64,000 nucleotides of DNA, from contig CAJUQN010000005.1 of assembly GCA_910588625.1 (NCBI GenBank), forward strand, positions 1 to 64,000. Reading direction: 5' to 3'. Every line of letters starts with the position of its first letter. The stretch's first letter is position 1. Made by a program: the position numbers and the translations under genes. This DNA comes from an uncultured Oscillospiraceae bacterium. GTDB lineage: Bacteria > Bacillota > Clostridia > Oscillospirales > Oscillospiraceae. The notes under the pieces are model-generated. The model saw nothing but the letters and a program-made list of their open reading frames with translations. It was not told the DNA's origin and did no database searches. This document shows, one piece after another, positions 16,308-24,033 of this stretch.

Positions 16308-17759
16308 GTGAAGGCAGTGAAGCGAAGGGAGCGGGAAAAGGGCGTCCCCTTTTTCCGGAGCATCCAGGCCAAGTACGCCCTGACCTACCTGCTGGTGGTG
16401 GCGGCCATCCTCATCGTTATGAACACCTACCCCGTGCTGATGGCGGAAAACATGGTGTTTACCTCCAAGGAGAGTACCCTGAGGCGGCAGGCCCTGGTCA
16501 TCGGCTCCACCCTGTCCGTGTCCGAAACCCTGACAAAGGAGGGCGTGGAGCAGACCATGGCCCTGCTGGAGGAGGCCCAGGGCACCCGGGTCCTGGTCAC
16601 AGACGCCTCCGGCCTCATCCTGTATGACAGCTCCACCCTGGACAACCGGGTGGGGGACTATGCCCTCATGGGCGAGGTGGTGTGGGCCCTGCGGGGGCAG
16701 GACGCCTCCCGGGCCGAGTACCGGGAGGGGGCCATCCGCACCCGGGCGGCAGTGCCCATCATGTACCACGGCATGACTTTGGGGGCGGTGTATCTCTATG
16801 AGTACGACACCGAGCAGGCGGACGTCCTGCTGTCCATCCTGGCCAACCTGCGCTATATCTCCATCGTCATCTGCGTGGTGGCGCTGGTGCTGGTGGTGCT
16901 GCTGTCCAAGACCCTGACCCGAAACACCGTCCGCCTGCTGTCCGCCATCCGCCACGTGCGGGAGGGTGAATATAACCACCGGGTGGAATCCCAGGGCCGG
17001 GACGAGATGGCCCAGCTGGCTGATGAATTCAACCAGCTCACCGACCGCCTCCAGACCACGGAGGAGGCTCGGCGGCGGTTTGTGTCCGACGCCTCCCACG
17101 AGCTGAAAACCCCCCTGGCCTCCATCCGCCTGCTGACCGATTCCATTTTGCAGAACGAATCGGTGGACATGGAGACGGTGCGGGAGTTTGTCTCCGACAT
17201 TGGCGAGGAGGCGGACCGCCTGACCCGCATCAGCGAACACCTCTTGGCCCTGACCCGTCTGGACGCCAGTGCGGAGCGGACCTCCGAGCCGGTGGAGCTG
17301 GGACGTGTGGCGGATCAGGTGGTACACCTGCTCACACCTGTGGCCCAGACATCTCAGGTGGAGCTCAGAACCAGCCTGGCCTCTGCCTGTGCCCTGCGGG
17401 CCAACGAGGACGATATCTACCAAGTGGCCTTTAACCTGATTGAGAACGCCATCAAATACAACCAGCCAGGTGGCCGGGTGGAGGTGGTGGTCTGCCGTCG
17501 GGGGGACAAGGTGGCGCTGACCGTCACCGACACCGGCCTGGGCGTTCCGGAGGAGGACCTGCCCAAAATTTTCGACCGCTTTTACCGGGTGGACAAGGCC
17601 CGGTCTCGAGCGGCGGGAGGCACCGGTCTGGGGCTGTCCATCGCTCGGGACACGGCGAGAGTCCACGGCGGCGACATTACAGCGGGACCCAACCCCGCCG
17701 GACGGGGCACCCGGTTCGAGGCGGAGTTCCCCGCCCTGCGAGAGGGGGATGGCGAATGA
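16308..17759 (+). CDS. Sensor histidine kinase
   Basis: 483 residues. Domains in order: a membrane helix (about 22-42), an extracellular sensor (about 45-180), a second helix (183-200), HAMP (about 201-253), HisKA with SDASHELKTPLASIRLL (phospho-His264), and HATPase_c with NLIENAIKYN, DTGLGVPEEDL and GGTGLGLSIA. Start is a GTG at 16308 after AAAGAGGTG; the open frame continues far upstream but overlaps the regulator. It overlaps the lipoprotein gene by 4 bases. Cognate pair with the preceding regulator. Confidence 0.9.
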   Translation: MKAVKRREREKGVPFFRSIQAKYALTYLLVVAAILIVMNTYPVLMAENMVFTSKESTLRRQALVIGSTLSVSETLTKEGVEQTMALLEEAQGTRVLVTDASGLILYDSSTLDNRVGDYALMGEVVWALRGQDASRAEYREGAIRTRAAVPIMYHGMTLGAVYLYEYDTEQADVLLSILANLRYISIVICVVALVLVVLLSKTLTRNTVRLLSAIRHVREGEYNHRVESQGRDEMAQLADEFNQLTDRLQTTEEARRRFVSDASHELKTPLASIRLLTDSILQNESVDMETVREFVSDIGEEADRLTRISEHLLALTRLDASAERTSEPVELGRVADQVVHLLTPVAQTSQVELRTSLASACALRANEDDIYQVAFNLIENAIKYNQPGGRVEVVVCRRGDKVALTVTDTGLGVPEEDLPKIFDRFYRVDKARSRAAGGTGLGLSIARDTARVHGGDITAGPNPAGRGTRFEAEFPALREGDGE

Positions 17760-18631
17760 AAAAAGCCATTGCGCGTCTGCTGCTGGCTGCGCTGGTGCTG
17801 GCGTTGGCTTTCGGCTGCGCTGACCGGAATCAGGAGGAACCGGAGGGGCTCTACCTGTGGTTTCCGGTGAATCCGGCCCTGGGCGAGGTGTCCGGCATCC
17901 TGGATGCCTGCCCCTATACAGGGGAGGACCGTTCCATCCCCGGCCTGCTGTCCGCCCTGCTGGCGGGACCGCCTCAGGAGGAGATCGAGTTAGCCGCTAT
18001 CATCCCTGCCGGGACGCGGGTACTCAGTTGGTCTCTGGAAAACCAGGTGGCCAATGTGGAACTGTCCGCAGCCTACGCCGAGCTGGTGGGTATCAATTTG
18101 ACTCTGGCAGATTCGTGCATTACCCTCACCCTGGCCCAGCTGCCGGGAGTGGAAGGGGTGCGGGTCACCGTCAACGGCGGCGGGCAGTCCTACCGGGAGC
18201 GTCCGGTGCTGTACCCCAAGGATGTGCTGTTCTCCGGGGCGGAGGAAACGCCGGTGGAGGTCACCGCCGCCCTCTATTTCCGTCGGGAGAGCGGGGATTC
18301 TCTGGGCTTCGAGTGGCGTAAATTTCGCTTGACGGAGGGGAGCATTCCCGCAAAAGCGGTACTCACGGCTCTCATTGCCGGGCCAGAGGACAAAGGATTG
18401 CTTCCGCTGCTGCCAAGCGAACTGACAGTCCGCTCCGCCTGGGTGGATGAGGGCCTATGCACCGCCGACCTGTCTGCCCATTTGCTGGATTTGCCAGAAA
18501 ACGAGCGAACGCTTGCCGTTTCTTCCATCGTTGAGACTCTGTGCAGCCTGGATACGGTAGAGCAAGTGCAAATTCTAATAGAAGGAGAACCCGCCGGAGA
18601 ACTGACCGCCCTGTCCCCGCCCACCCCTTAA
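17756..18631 (+). CDS. GerMN-domain lipoprotein
   Basis: A 291-residue exported lipoprotein: the signal peptide ends in LAFGC (lipidated Cys21). Two GerMN-type domains follow, roughly 45-155 (LLAGPPQEEIELAAIIPAGT) and 170-285 (KAVLTALIAGPEDKGLLPLL). GerMN domains occur in the spore germination protein GerM and in LpqB, which is encoded beside the MtrAB two-component system of Actinobacteria. The ATGA overlap with a kinase gene mirrors that arrangement, so it may modulate the sensor. That role is inferred by analogy. Confidence 0.8.
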   Translation: MKKAIARLLLAALVLALAFGCADRNQEEPEGLYLWFPVNPALGEVSGILDACPYTGEDRSIPGLLSALLAGPPQEEIELAAIIPAGTRVLSWSLENQVANVELSAAYAELVGINLTLADSCITLTLAQLPGVEGVRVTVNGGGQSYRERPVLYPKDVLFSGAEETPVEVTAALYFRRESGDSLGFEWRKFRLTEGSIPAKAVLTALIAGPEDKGLLPLLPSELTVRSAWVDEGLCTADLSAHLLDLPENERTLAVSSIVETLCSLDTVEQVQILIEGEPAGELTALSPPTP

Positions 18632-18636
18632 CCGTA

Positions 18637-18754
18637 AGCGGAGGGACCAGCCTCCCCCTGCGGGGGCGACTCCCACTAGGATGTGCAAATGGGGGCGGGT
18701 CTGCAAGCGAGATGGTCTGAACTGCCCCCGCAGGGGGAGGCTGGTCCCTCCGCT
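18637..18754. repeat. Palindromic element C1 with perfect 31-nt inverted ends
   Basis: Positions 18637-18667 and 18724-18754 are exact reverse complements over 31 bases (arms begin AGCGGAGGGACCAGCC and run to CTGCGGGGGC). They flank a 56-base core. A second, diverged copy in opposite orientation lies at 20165-20282; the two share core ends (AGTTCA and TCCTAGTGGGAGTC). The form is that of a non-autonomous mobile element (MITE) or a BIME-like structure. No target duplication is evident. Confidence 0.8.
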
Positions 18755-18820
18755 CCTGCTTCCGGCTATGCCGCCCTACCGCCCCCCCTCATCCGTCATC
18801 TGTTTGGCAAATGCCACCCT

Positions 18821-18840
18821 GCTTCCCCATAGGGGAAGGC
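18821..18840. repeat. Short CTTCCCC palindrome upstream of the sulfhydrylase gene
   Basis: CTTCCCC/GGGGAAG arms, followed by GGCTTTGGCGCGATA. The same palindrome plus the GGCTTGGCGC context occurs at 50753-50785. It lies in the leader, about 40 bases before the start codon. Confidence 0.5.
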
Positions 18841-18880
18841 TTTGGCGCGATAATATATTATTAGAAAGGAAGATATACCC

Positions 18881-20155
18881 ATGAATTTCAACACCAACTG
18901 CCTCCACGCCGGTTACCGCCCCGGCAACGGCGAACCCCGCAACATCCCCATCATCCAGTCCACAACCTTCCGCTACGAGACCAGCTCGGACATGGGCAGG
19001 CTGTTCGACCTGGAGGCTGAAGGCTACTTCTACACCCGCCTGCAAAACCCCACCAGCGACATGGTGGCGGCCCGGCTGTGCGCGCTGGAGGGGGGCGCGG
19101 CGGCCATGCTGCTGTCCTCCGGGTAGGCTGCAAATTTCTTTGCCATTTTCAATATCGCCTCCGCTGGCGATCACATCGTGGCTTCTTCCGCCATCTATGG
19201 CGGAACCTATAACCTGTTCGCCGTCACCATGAAGCGCATGGGCATCGAGTTCACCTTCGTGGATCCGGACTGCCCGGAGGACGAGCTGAACGCCGCCTTC
19301 AAGCCCAATACCAAGGCCCTCTTTGGCGAGACCATCGCCAATCCCGCCCTGACCGTGCTGGACATCGAGAAGTTCGCCCGCGCCGCCCACGCCCACGGCG
19401 TGCCCCTGATCGTGGACAACACCTTCGCCACACCGGCCCTGTGCCGTCCCTTCCAGTGGGGTGTGGACATCGTGACCCACTCCACCACCAAGTACCTGGA
19501 CGGCCACGCCGCCACCGTAGGCGGGGCCATCGTGGACTCCGGCAGCTTTGACTGGAATGCCCACGCGGATAAATACCCCGGCCTTACCACTCCCGATGAC
19601 AGCTACCACGGCGTGACCTACACCGAGCGCTTCGGACAGGGCGGGGCTTATATCACCAAGGCGGTAGTCCAGCTGATGCGGGACTTCGGCTCCACCCCCG
19701 CCCCCATGAACGCCTGGCTGCTGGGCATGGGTATTGAGACCCTCCCCCTGCGTATGGCAAAGCACTGCGAGAACGCCCAGGCCGTGGCGGAGTGGCTGCA
19801 AAAGCACGAAAAGGTGGCCTGGGTGCGGTATGCGGGCCTGCCCGGAGACAAATACTATGAGCTGGCGCGGAAGTATCTGCCCAACGGCTGCTGCGGCGTG
19901 GTGTCCTTCGGCGTGAAGGGCGGCCGGGCCGCCGCGGAGCGGTTCATGGCGGGGCTGAAGCTGGCCTCCATTGCCACCCATGTGGCGGATGCCAAGACCT
20001 GCGTGCTCCACCCCGCCTCCGCCACACACCGGCAGATGAACGACGCGGAACTGGCCGCCGCCGGGGTGTCTCCGGATCTGGTGCGGTTCTCCGTGGGGCT
20101 GGAAGATGTGAACGACTTGATCGCTGATTTGAGTCAGGCACTGGAGCTGGTATAA
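18881..20155 (+). pseudogene. O-acetylhomoserine sulfhydrylase-like PLP enzyme with in-frame amber stop
   Basis: The frame encodes a Cys/Met-metabolism PLP enzyme of 424 codons: NTNCLHAGYRPGNGEPRN at the start, and the PLP lysine in THSTTKYLDG (codon 204). At 19124-19126 a TAG replaces the CAG expected for the conserved Gln in SSGQAANFFAIFNIAS; the frame is otherwise open to 20155 with no other lesion. One C-to-T change explains it. As written the gene makes only 81 residues. It would use sulfide and an activated homoserine to form homocysteine. It could be a fresh pseudogene, a sequencing error or an assembly error. Start follows AGAAAGGAAG. Confidence 0.85.
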
Positions 20156-20164
20156 ACTTTTCGC

Positions 20165-20282
20165 AAGGCGGCGGGACCAACCTCCCCCTGCGGGGACAGT
20201 TCATACGGGGCGGGGCGAAAGACATGGACTTTCTGCACGTCCTAGTGGGAGTCGTCCCCGCAGGGAGAGATTGATCCCGTCG
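20165..20282. repeat. Palindromic element C2, diverged inverted copy of C1
   Basis: Left arm GGCGGGACCAACCTCCCCCT and right arm ending GATTGATCCCGTCG pair imperfectly over about 29 bases. The core (AGTTCA to TCCTAGTGGGAGTC) matches the reverse complement of the C1 core at both ends. It sits about 10 bases after the sulfhydrylase stop, so the two copies bracket that gene. Confidence 0.7.
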
Positions 20283-20314
20283 TTTCGTTGTGCGCAGATT
20301 TTTTGAAATACCCC

Positions 20315-20345
20315 TTGACCTTCCACTTGGTGGAAGGTGTACCAT
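20315..20345 (+). promoter_or_regulatory. MerR-type promoter with 19-base spacer
   Basis: TTGACC (20315-20320) and TACCAT (20340-20345) are 19 bases apart, the over-long spacing typical of MerR-activated promoters. The spacer holds the dyad ACCTTCCA-CTTGG-TGGAAGGT (20318-20338). This is the expected operator of the regulator encoded just downstream. Confidence 0.85.
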
Positions 20346-20368
20346 GGTCTCAAGAGGGAGGGAAGACG

Positions 20369-21019
20369 ATGAAAATCAATCAGGTGGAGCAGCTGGTGGG
20401 CATCACCAAAGGGAACATCCGATTCTATGAAAAAGAGGGGCTGCTCACCCCCGGGCGCAATACGGAAAACGGCTACCGGGACTACAGCGACGCCGATGTG
20501 GTGTGGCTGAAAAAAATCAAGCTGCTGCGGATGCTGGACGTGCCCATCGAGGAGATTTTGCGCCTCAAGTCCGGGTCGCTGACCCTGGAGGACGCTATGG
20601 GGCGGCATATCATCCAGCTGGAGCGCAAGCAGTCCAACCTGGCCGCGGCCCAAGGCGTATGCGTCCAGATCCGGGACAGCCACAGCCAATTGGACGGCCT
20701 GGACGCCGACGGGGTGCTGGCATCCATGGAGCGGCAGGAACAGGAGGGAACCAAATTCATGAACGTAGGAAAACAGGACAAATTGACCCGATACGTCAGT
20801 CCCGTGGGTGCGGCGGTGGTGATTCTGGTGATGATGGCGGCGTTTCTGGCCCTTATCGTCTGGGGCTTTACCACCGCGCCGGAGGAGGCTCCGCCCATCG
20901 GCATCATCGTCTCCATCGCGGCGGTGCCGGTGGTGGTTATCATCGGCGTACTGGCGGCGCTGTACCAGCGCATCAAGCAGATCAAGGGAGGGGAAGAGGA
21001 TGCTGCTGCTCAATATTGA
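20369..21019 (+). CDS. MerR-family regulator with membrane-spanning C-terminus
   Basis: 216 residues. The N-terminal MerR DNA-binding domain (about 1-70) includes QLVGITKGNIRFYEKEGLLT and NGYRDYSDADV. A helical dimerisation segment (about 75-125) follows, then two hydrophobic helices (about 149-172 and 181-203) in place of a soluble effector domain. It should therefore be a membrane-bound regulator. Start at 20369 follows AGGGAGGGAAG. No Cys-rich metal loop is present, so metal sensing is unlikely. It overlaps the YbjQ gene by 20 bases. Confidence 0.8.
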   Translation: MKINQVEQLVGITKGNIRFYEKEGLLTPGRNTENGYRDYSDADVVWLKKIKLLRMLDVPIEEILRLKSGSLTLEDAMGRHIIQLERKQSNLAAAQGVCVQIRDSHSQLDGLDADGVLASMERQEQEGTKFMNVGKQDKLTRYVSPVGAAVVILVMMAAFLALIVWGFTTAPEEAPPIGIIVSIAAVPVVVIIGVLAALYQRIKQIKGGEEDAAAQY

Positions 21020-21314
21020 CCACATCCCCGGACGGGAAATTGAGGCGCTGTCCATTGTGAAGGGTTCGGTGGTCCAGTGCAAGAGCTTCGGCAAGGACTT
21101 TATGGCCGGGATGAAGACCTTTGTGGGCGGAGAGATCGAGAGCTATACCGCCATGCTCATCGAGGCCCGCCAGCTGGCCACCAAGCGGATGGTGGACGAG
21201 GCGGAGGCCCTGGGGGCGGACGCGGTGGTCAATGTCCGCTACGCCTCCGCGTCCATCATGCAGGGGGCGGCGGAGATCACCGTGTACGGCACGGCGGTGC
21301 GCTATAAGGGGTGA
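21000..21314 (+). CDS. YbjQ-family protein
   Basis: A 104-residue protein of the YbjQ family, judged from SIVKGSVVQCKSFGKDFMAG, GGEIESYTAMLIEARQLATK and the end GADAVVNVRYASASIM. The family forms pentamers and is annotated as a possible heavy-metal-binding fold, without a known reaction. It sits in a three-gene operon with the membrane MerR regulator and a small membrane protein, so a link to that sensor is likely. Confidence 0.8.
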   Translation: MLLLNIDHIPGREIEALSIVKGSVVQCKSFGKDFMAGMKTFVGGEIESYTAMLIEARQLATKRMVDEAEALGADAVVNVRYASASIMQGAAEITVYGTAVRYKG

Positions 21315-21607
21315 GCGTTATGGAAGATAAAAAGCGTTTTTGGCCCTTCCTGCTGGTGATTCCTCTGATTGCTGCTGCGGCGGTGGGCTGGTTTCTGCTG
21401 CCGGACGAACTGATTGCGCAAATCGGCGTGGACGGACAGCCCAGCAAGGTATGGCCAAAGCTGCTTGCCCTGCCGCTGCCCGTGGCGGTTGGGGTTTTGG
21501 GGGCGTGGTTCGCTTCGTTCGAGGAGAAGGAGAAACGTTTAAGCGGCTTCCTTGTTCTGGCCGTGGCGGCCGCTATCACCATATTTAACTTTGTTATGAA
21601 CCTTTGA
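21311..21607 (+). CDS. Small membrane protein (DUF1648-like)
   Basis: A 98-residue protein with three predicted membrane helices (about 10-30, 49-67, 77-97). The external loop between the first two holds LPDELIAQIGVDGQPSKVWPK, which resembles the DUF1648 pattern. A GTG at 21311 overlaps the YbjQ stop; the ATG at 21320 is an equally possible start. Function unknown. Confidence 0.65.
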   Translation: MSVMEDKKRFWPFLLVIPLIAAAAVGWFLLPDELIAQIGVDGQPSKVWPKLLALPLPVAVGVLGAWFASFEEKEKRLSGFLVLAVAAAITIFNFVMNL

Positions 21608-21658
21608 CCAGGTGTAAGGTTTGAACTTTTTCATGTTTCCAAGAAAGAAGGTACTTCT

Positions 21659-22372
21659 ATGCTTCGCATCGAACACTATTCCAAAACCTATCCCGGAGGG
21701 AAAAAGGCCGTGGACGACCTGACCCTCCACGTGCGCCCCGGCGAGATTTACGGCTTCATCGGCCACAACGGGGCGGGCAAAACCACCACCCTCCGGGCGG
21801 TGGCGGGAGTGATGGACTTTACCGAGGGGACCATCGCCATCGACGGACACGACATCAAAAAGGACCCGGTGGGGGCCAAGCGGGTCACCGCCTTCCTGCC
21901 CGACAACCCGGATTTGTACGAGTTCATGAAGGGAATCGACTACCTCAACTTCATTGCCGACCTATACGACATCCCAGCGGACCAGCGCACCGCCGACATC
22001 GGCAAATTCGGCGACGCCTTCGAGCTGACCGGAAATCTGGGCTCCGCCATAGGAAGCTATTCCCATGGTATGCGGCAGAAGCTGGCTCTCATCTCAGCCT
22101 TTATCCGCCGCCCCAAGCTGCTGATTTTAGACGAGCCTTTTGTGGGCCTGGATCCCTCCGCTTCCCACCTGATGAAGGGGTATCTGGCGGAATTGTGCCG
22201 AGGGGGATCGGCGGTGTTTTTCTCCACCCATGTGCTGGAGGTGGCGGAAAAGCTGTGCCACCAAATCGCCATCATCAAGGACGGGCGGCTGGTGAAGAGC
22301 GGCCCCACCGAGGCGCTGGTGGGCGACTCCTCCCTGGAGGACGTATTCCTGGAGCTGGAGGGAGAAAAATGA
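21659..22372 (+). CDS. ABC transporter ATP-binding protein
   Basis: A 237-residue ATPase with Walker A GHNGAGKTT (about 38-46), a signature region SYSHGMRQKLALISAF in which the usual LSGGQ is replaced by YSHGM, and Walker B LLILDEPFVGLD. The YSHGM form is typical of exporters of the ABC-2 class. It overlaps the permease gene by 4 bases. Ribosome site AGAAAGAAGG. Cargo unknown. Confidence 0.9.
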   Translation: MLRIEHYSKTYPGGKKAVDDLTLHVRPGEIYGFIGHNGAGKTTTLRAVAGVMDFTEGTIAIDGHDIKKDPVGAKRVTAFLPDNPDLYEFMKGIDYLNFIADLYDIPADQRTADIGKFGDAFELTGNLGSAIGSYSHGMRQKLALISAFIRRPKLLILDEPFVGLDPSASHLMKGYLAELCRGGSAVFFSTHVLEVAEKLCHQIAIIKDGRLVKSGPTEALVGDSSLEDVFLELEGEK

Positions 22373-23955
22373 AGAAGTTTCTCACTTTGCTGAAGGTGAG
22401 CATACAGTCTATGCTGCTCTCCTCCACCAATTCCCGGGGCCGCAGTCGGAAAAAGGCGGCCACCGGCCTGGGCGCCGTCGTTGCCATTGCCGGCCTGGGC
22501 CTCTACCTCTCCGGTTTTTACAGCTACATGCTGATGCAGGCGCTGGCCCCCTCGCATATGGAGATATTGGTGTTCATCTTTATGGGCATGGCCGCCCTGG
22601 TGGGCGGGCTGCTGTTCACCACCTTCGCCGTCAAGGGCGTGGTGTTTGGCGGGAAGGACAACGACCTGCTGCTGAGTATGCCGGTATCCTCCACCCTGCT
22701 GATGGCCAGCCGGGTGACGGCCATCTACCTGGAAAACCTGCTGTTCTCTGCCTTTGTGCTGCTCCCCGCCGGGGTGGTCTGCACAATACTGACCCAGAGC
22801 GGCATGGGGCACAGCCTCCTCTTTTGGGTGCGGCTTGTCATCGCGGCCCTGACCCTGCCCCTGCTGGATACGGCGCTGTCGGTCCTGCTGGGGGCGCTGG
22901 TGGCCTTTCTGTCCGCCAGGGTATCCAAGGGAGCGCTGGGACAGAACATCGTGACTGGCTTGTTTCTGGTTGTGGTGTTCTATTTTTCCTTTAACCTTAA
23001 CAGAATGATTAGCGGCCTTGCCGCCAATGCCGCTGGTATAAAGGACTCCCTTAACTGGGCCGCGCCCCTGCTGTGGATGGGCGAGGGCATCCTGGGGGAC
23101 TGGGGCCTGCTGCTGGCCTTCGCCGCCTGCTGTGTCATTCCCTTTGCCCTGGTGGTATTCGGCCTGGGCCGGGTCTACCGGCAGGCAGTCACAGCCTTCG
23201 CCGCCCGATCTGCCCAGAGCAACTATAAGCTCTCCGCCCAATCCGCCTCCAGTCAAAAGAAGGCCCTTTTGCGGAAGGAGGCCCAGCGGTTCTTTGGCAC
23301 GCCCATGTACTTCTGGAATGCCGGCCTTGGCCTGATTATGCTGCTGGCCGCCGGAGTGGCATCCCTGGTGATGCGGGAGAAGCTGCTTGCCTTTGTTGGT
23401 ATGGAAGGTTTCCCCCTGCTGCCCATGGCGGCGGCTGTGATCTGCTTCTGCCTGTGTACCTGCCCCATCGCTGCCCCTTCCGTCAGCCTGGAGGGGAAAT
23501 ATCTCTGGATCCTGCGGGAGGCTCCCATGCCGGGCAGTACGCTGCTGTGGGTCAAGGCAGGGTTCCAGCTGCTGCTCACCCTCCCCTGTACCGTAATTGC
23601 CGGGGCGTGCATCTCCATTGCGTTGGGATTCCAGCTGTGGCAGGGCGCCGCGCTTCTGATTGCCACGCTGCTCTTTGCGGTGGGCCACGCCATGTTTGGG
23701 ATGCTGATGGGGCTGACCTTCCCCAAGCTGGACGCGGTCAATGAGACCGTGGTCATCAAGCAGTCCCTGGCTACCACCTTGGCTATGTTCGTCCCTATGG
23801 CGGCGCTGGCTGCGGCGGGCGGGCTGTACTGGCTGGGCAGTCAGACGGTGGGCTGGGCCGCGTTGGCCCTGCCTGTTGCCCTGTTGGCGGTGCTGACAGC
23901 CGTTAGCACCATCACCTTGGCCAAACGCGGCCCGGCGATGCTGAGAGCGCTGTGA
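22369..23955 (+). CDS. ABC-2 type transporter permease
   Basis: A 528-residue membrane protein with about 12 hydrophobic segments, including LGLYLSGFYSYMLMQALAPS and MLLAAGVASLVM. A charged loop near 285-310 carries SAQSASSQKKALLRKEAQRF. It corresponds to the large permeases paired with this ATPase type in Clostridia. The ATGA overlap with the ATPase gene shows that they form one transporter. The first in-frame ATG with coupling is at 22369; the longer open frame upstream overlaps the ATPase. Substrate cannot be inferred. Confidence 0.85.
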   Translation: MKKFLTLLKVSIQSMLLSSTNSRGRSRKKAATGLGAVVAIAGLGLYLSGFYSYMLMQALAPSHMEILVFIFMGMAALVGGLLFTTFAVKGVVFGGKDNDLLLSMPVSSTLLMASRVTAIYLENLLFSAFVLLPAGVVCTILTQSGMGHSLLFWVRLVIAALTLPLLDTALSVLLGALVAFLSARVSKGALGQNIVTGLFLVVVFYFSFNLNRMISGLAANAAGIKDSLNWAAPLLWMGEGILGDWGLLLAFAACCVIPFALVVFGLGRVYRQAVTAFAARSAQSNYKLSAQSASSQKKALLRKEAQRFFGTPMYFWNAGLGLIMLLAAGVASLVMREKLLAFVGMEGFPLLPMAAAVICFCLCTCPIAAPSVSLEGKYLWILREAPMPGSTLLWVKAGFQLLLTLPCTVIAGACISIALGFQLWQGAALLIATLLFAVGHAMFGMLMGLTFPKLDAVNETVVIKQSLATTLAMFVPMAALAAAGGLYWLGSQTVGWAALALPVALLAVLTAVSTITLAKRGPAMLRAL

Positions 23956-23992
23956 TAGAAGGCCCCCGGTGCTGAACGCCGGGGGCCTTCTA
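23956..23992 (+). terminator. Intrinsic terminator after the ABC exporter
   Basis: TAGAAGGCCCCCGG pairs with CCGGGGGCCTTCTA across an 8-9 base loop. The T run is weak. Confidence 0.7.
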
Positions 23993-24033
23993 TTGACACT
24001 GGTGGTATAATACGTACAGAAAGGGGCGGGAAT

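Noticed and set aside
10909..17666. Other long antisense frames (10909-12381, 16266-17666, and similar at 33675, 40301 and 5663)
   Set aside because: All lie opposite well-supported genes; they arise from high third-position GC, which removes stop codons on the other strand.
18755..18880. Possible SAM riboswitch before the sulfhydrylase gene
   Set aside because: No kink-turn or conserved SAM-I core could be found; only a short palindrome is present.
18881..20155. Amber codon decoded as pyrrolysine or other residue
   Set aside because: The expected residue is an ordinary Gln, several genes here use TAG as terminal stop, and no suppressor tRNA is in the window.
23975..24020. TTGACA with TATAAT before mnmA
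   Set aside because: The boxes are only 7 bases apart, so they cannot act together; the -10 may be real but the -35 is unclear.
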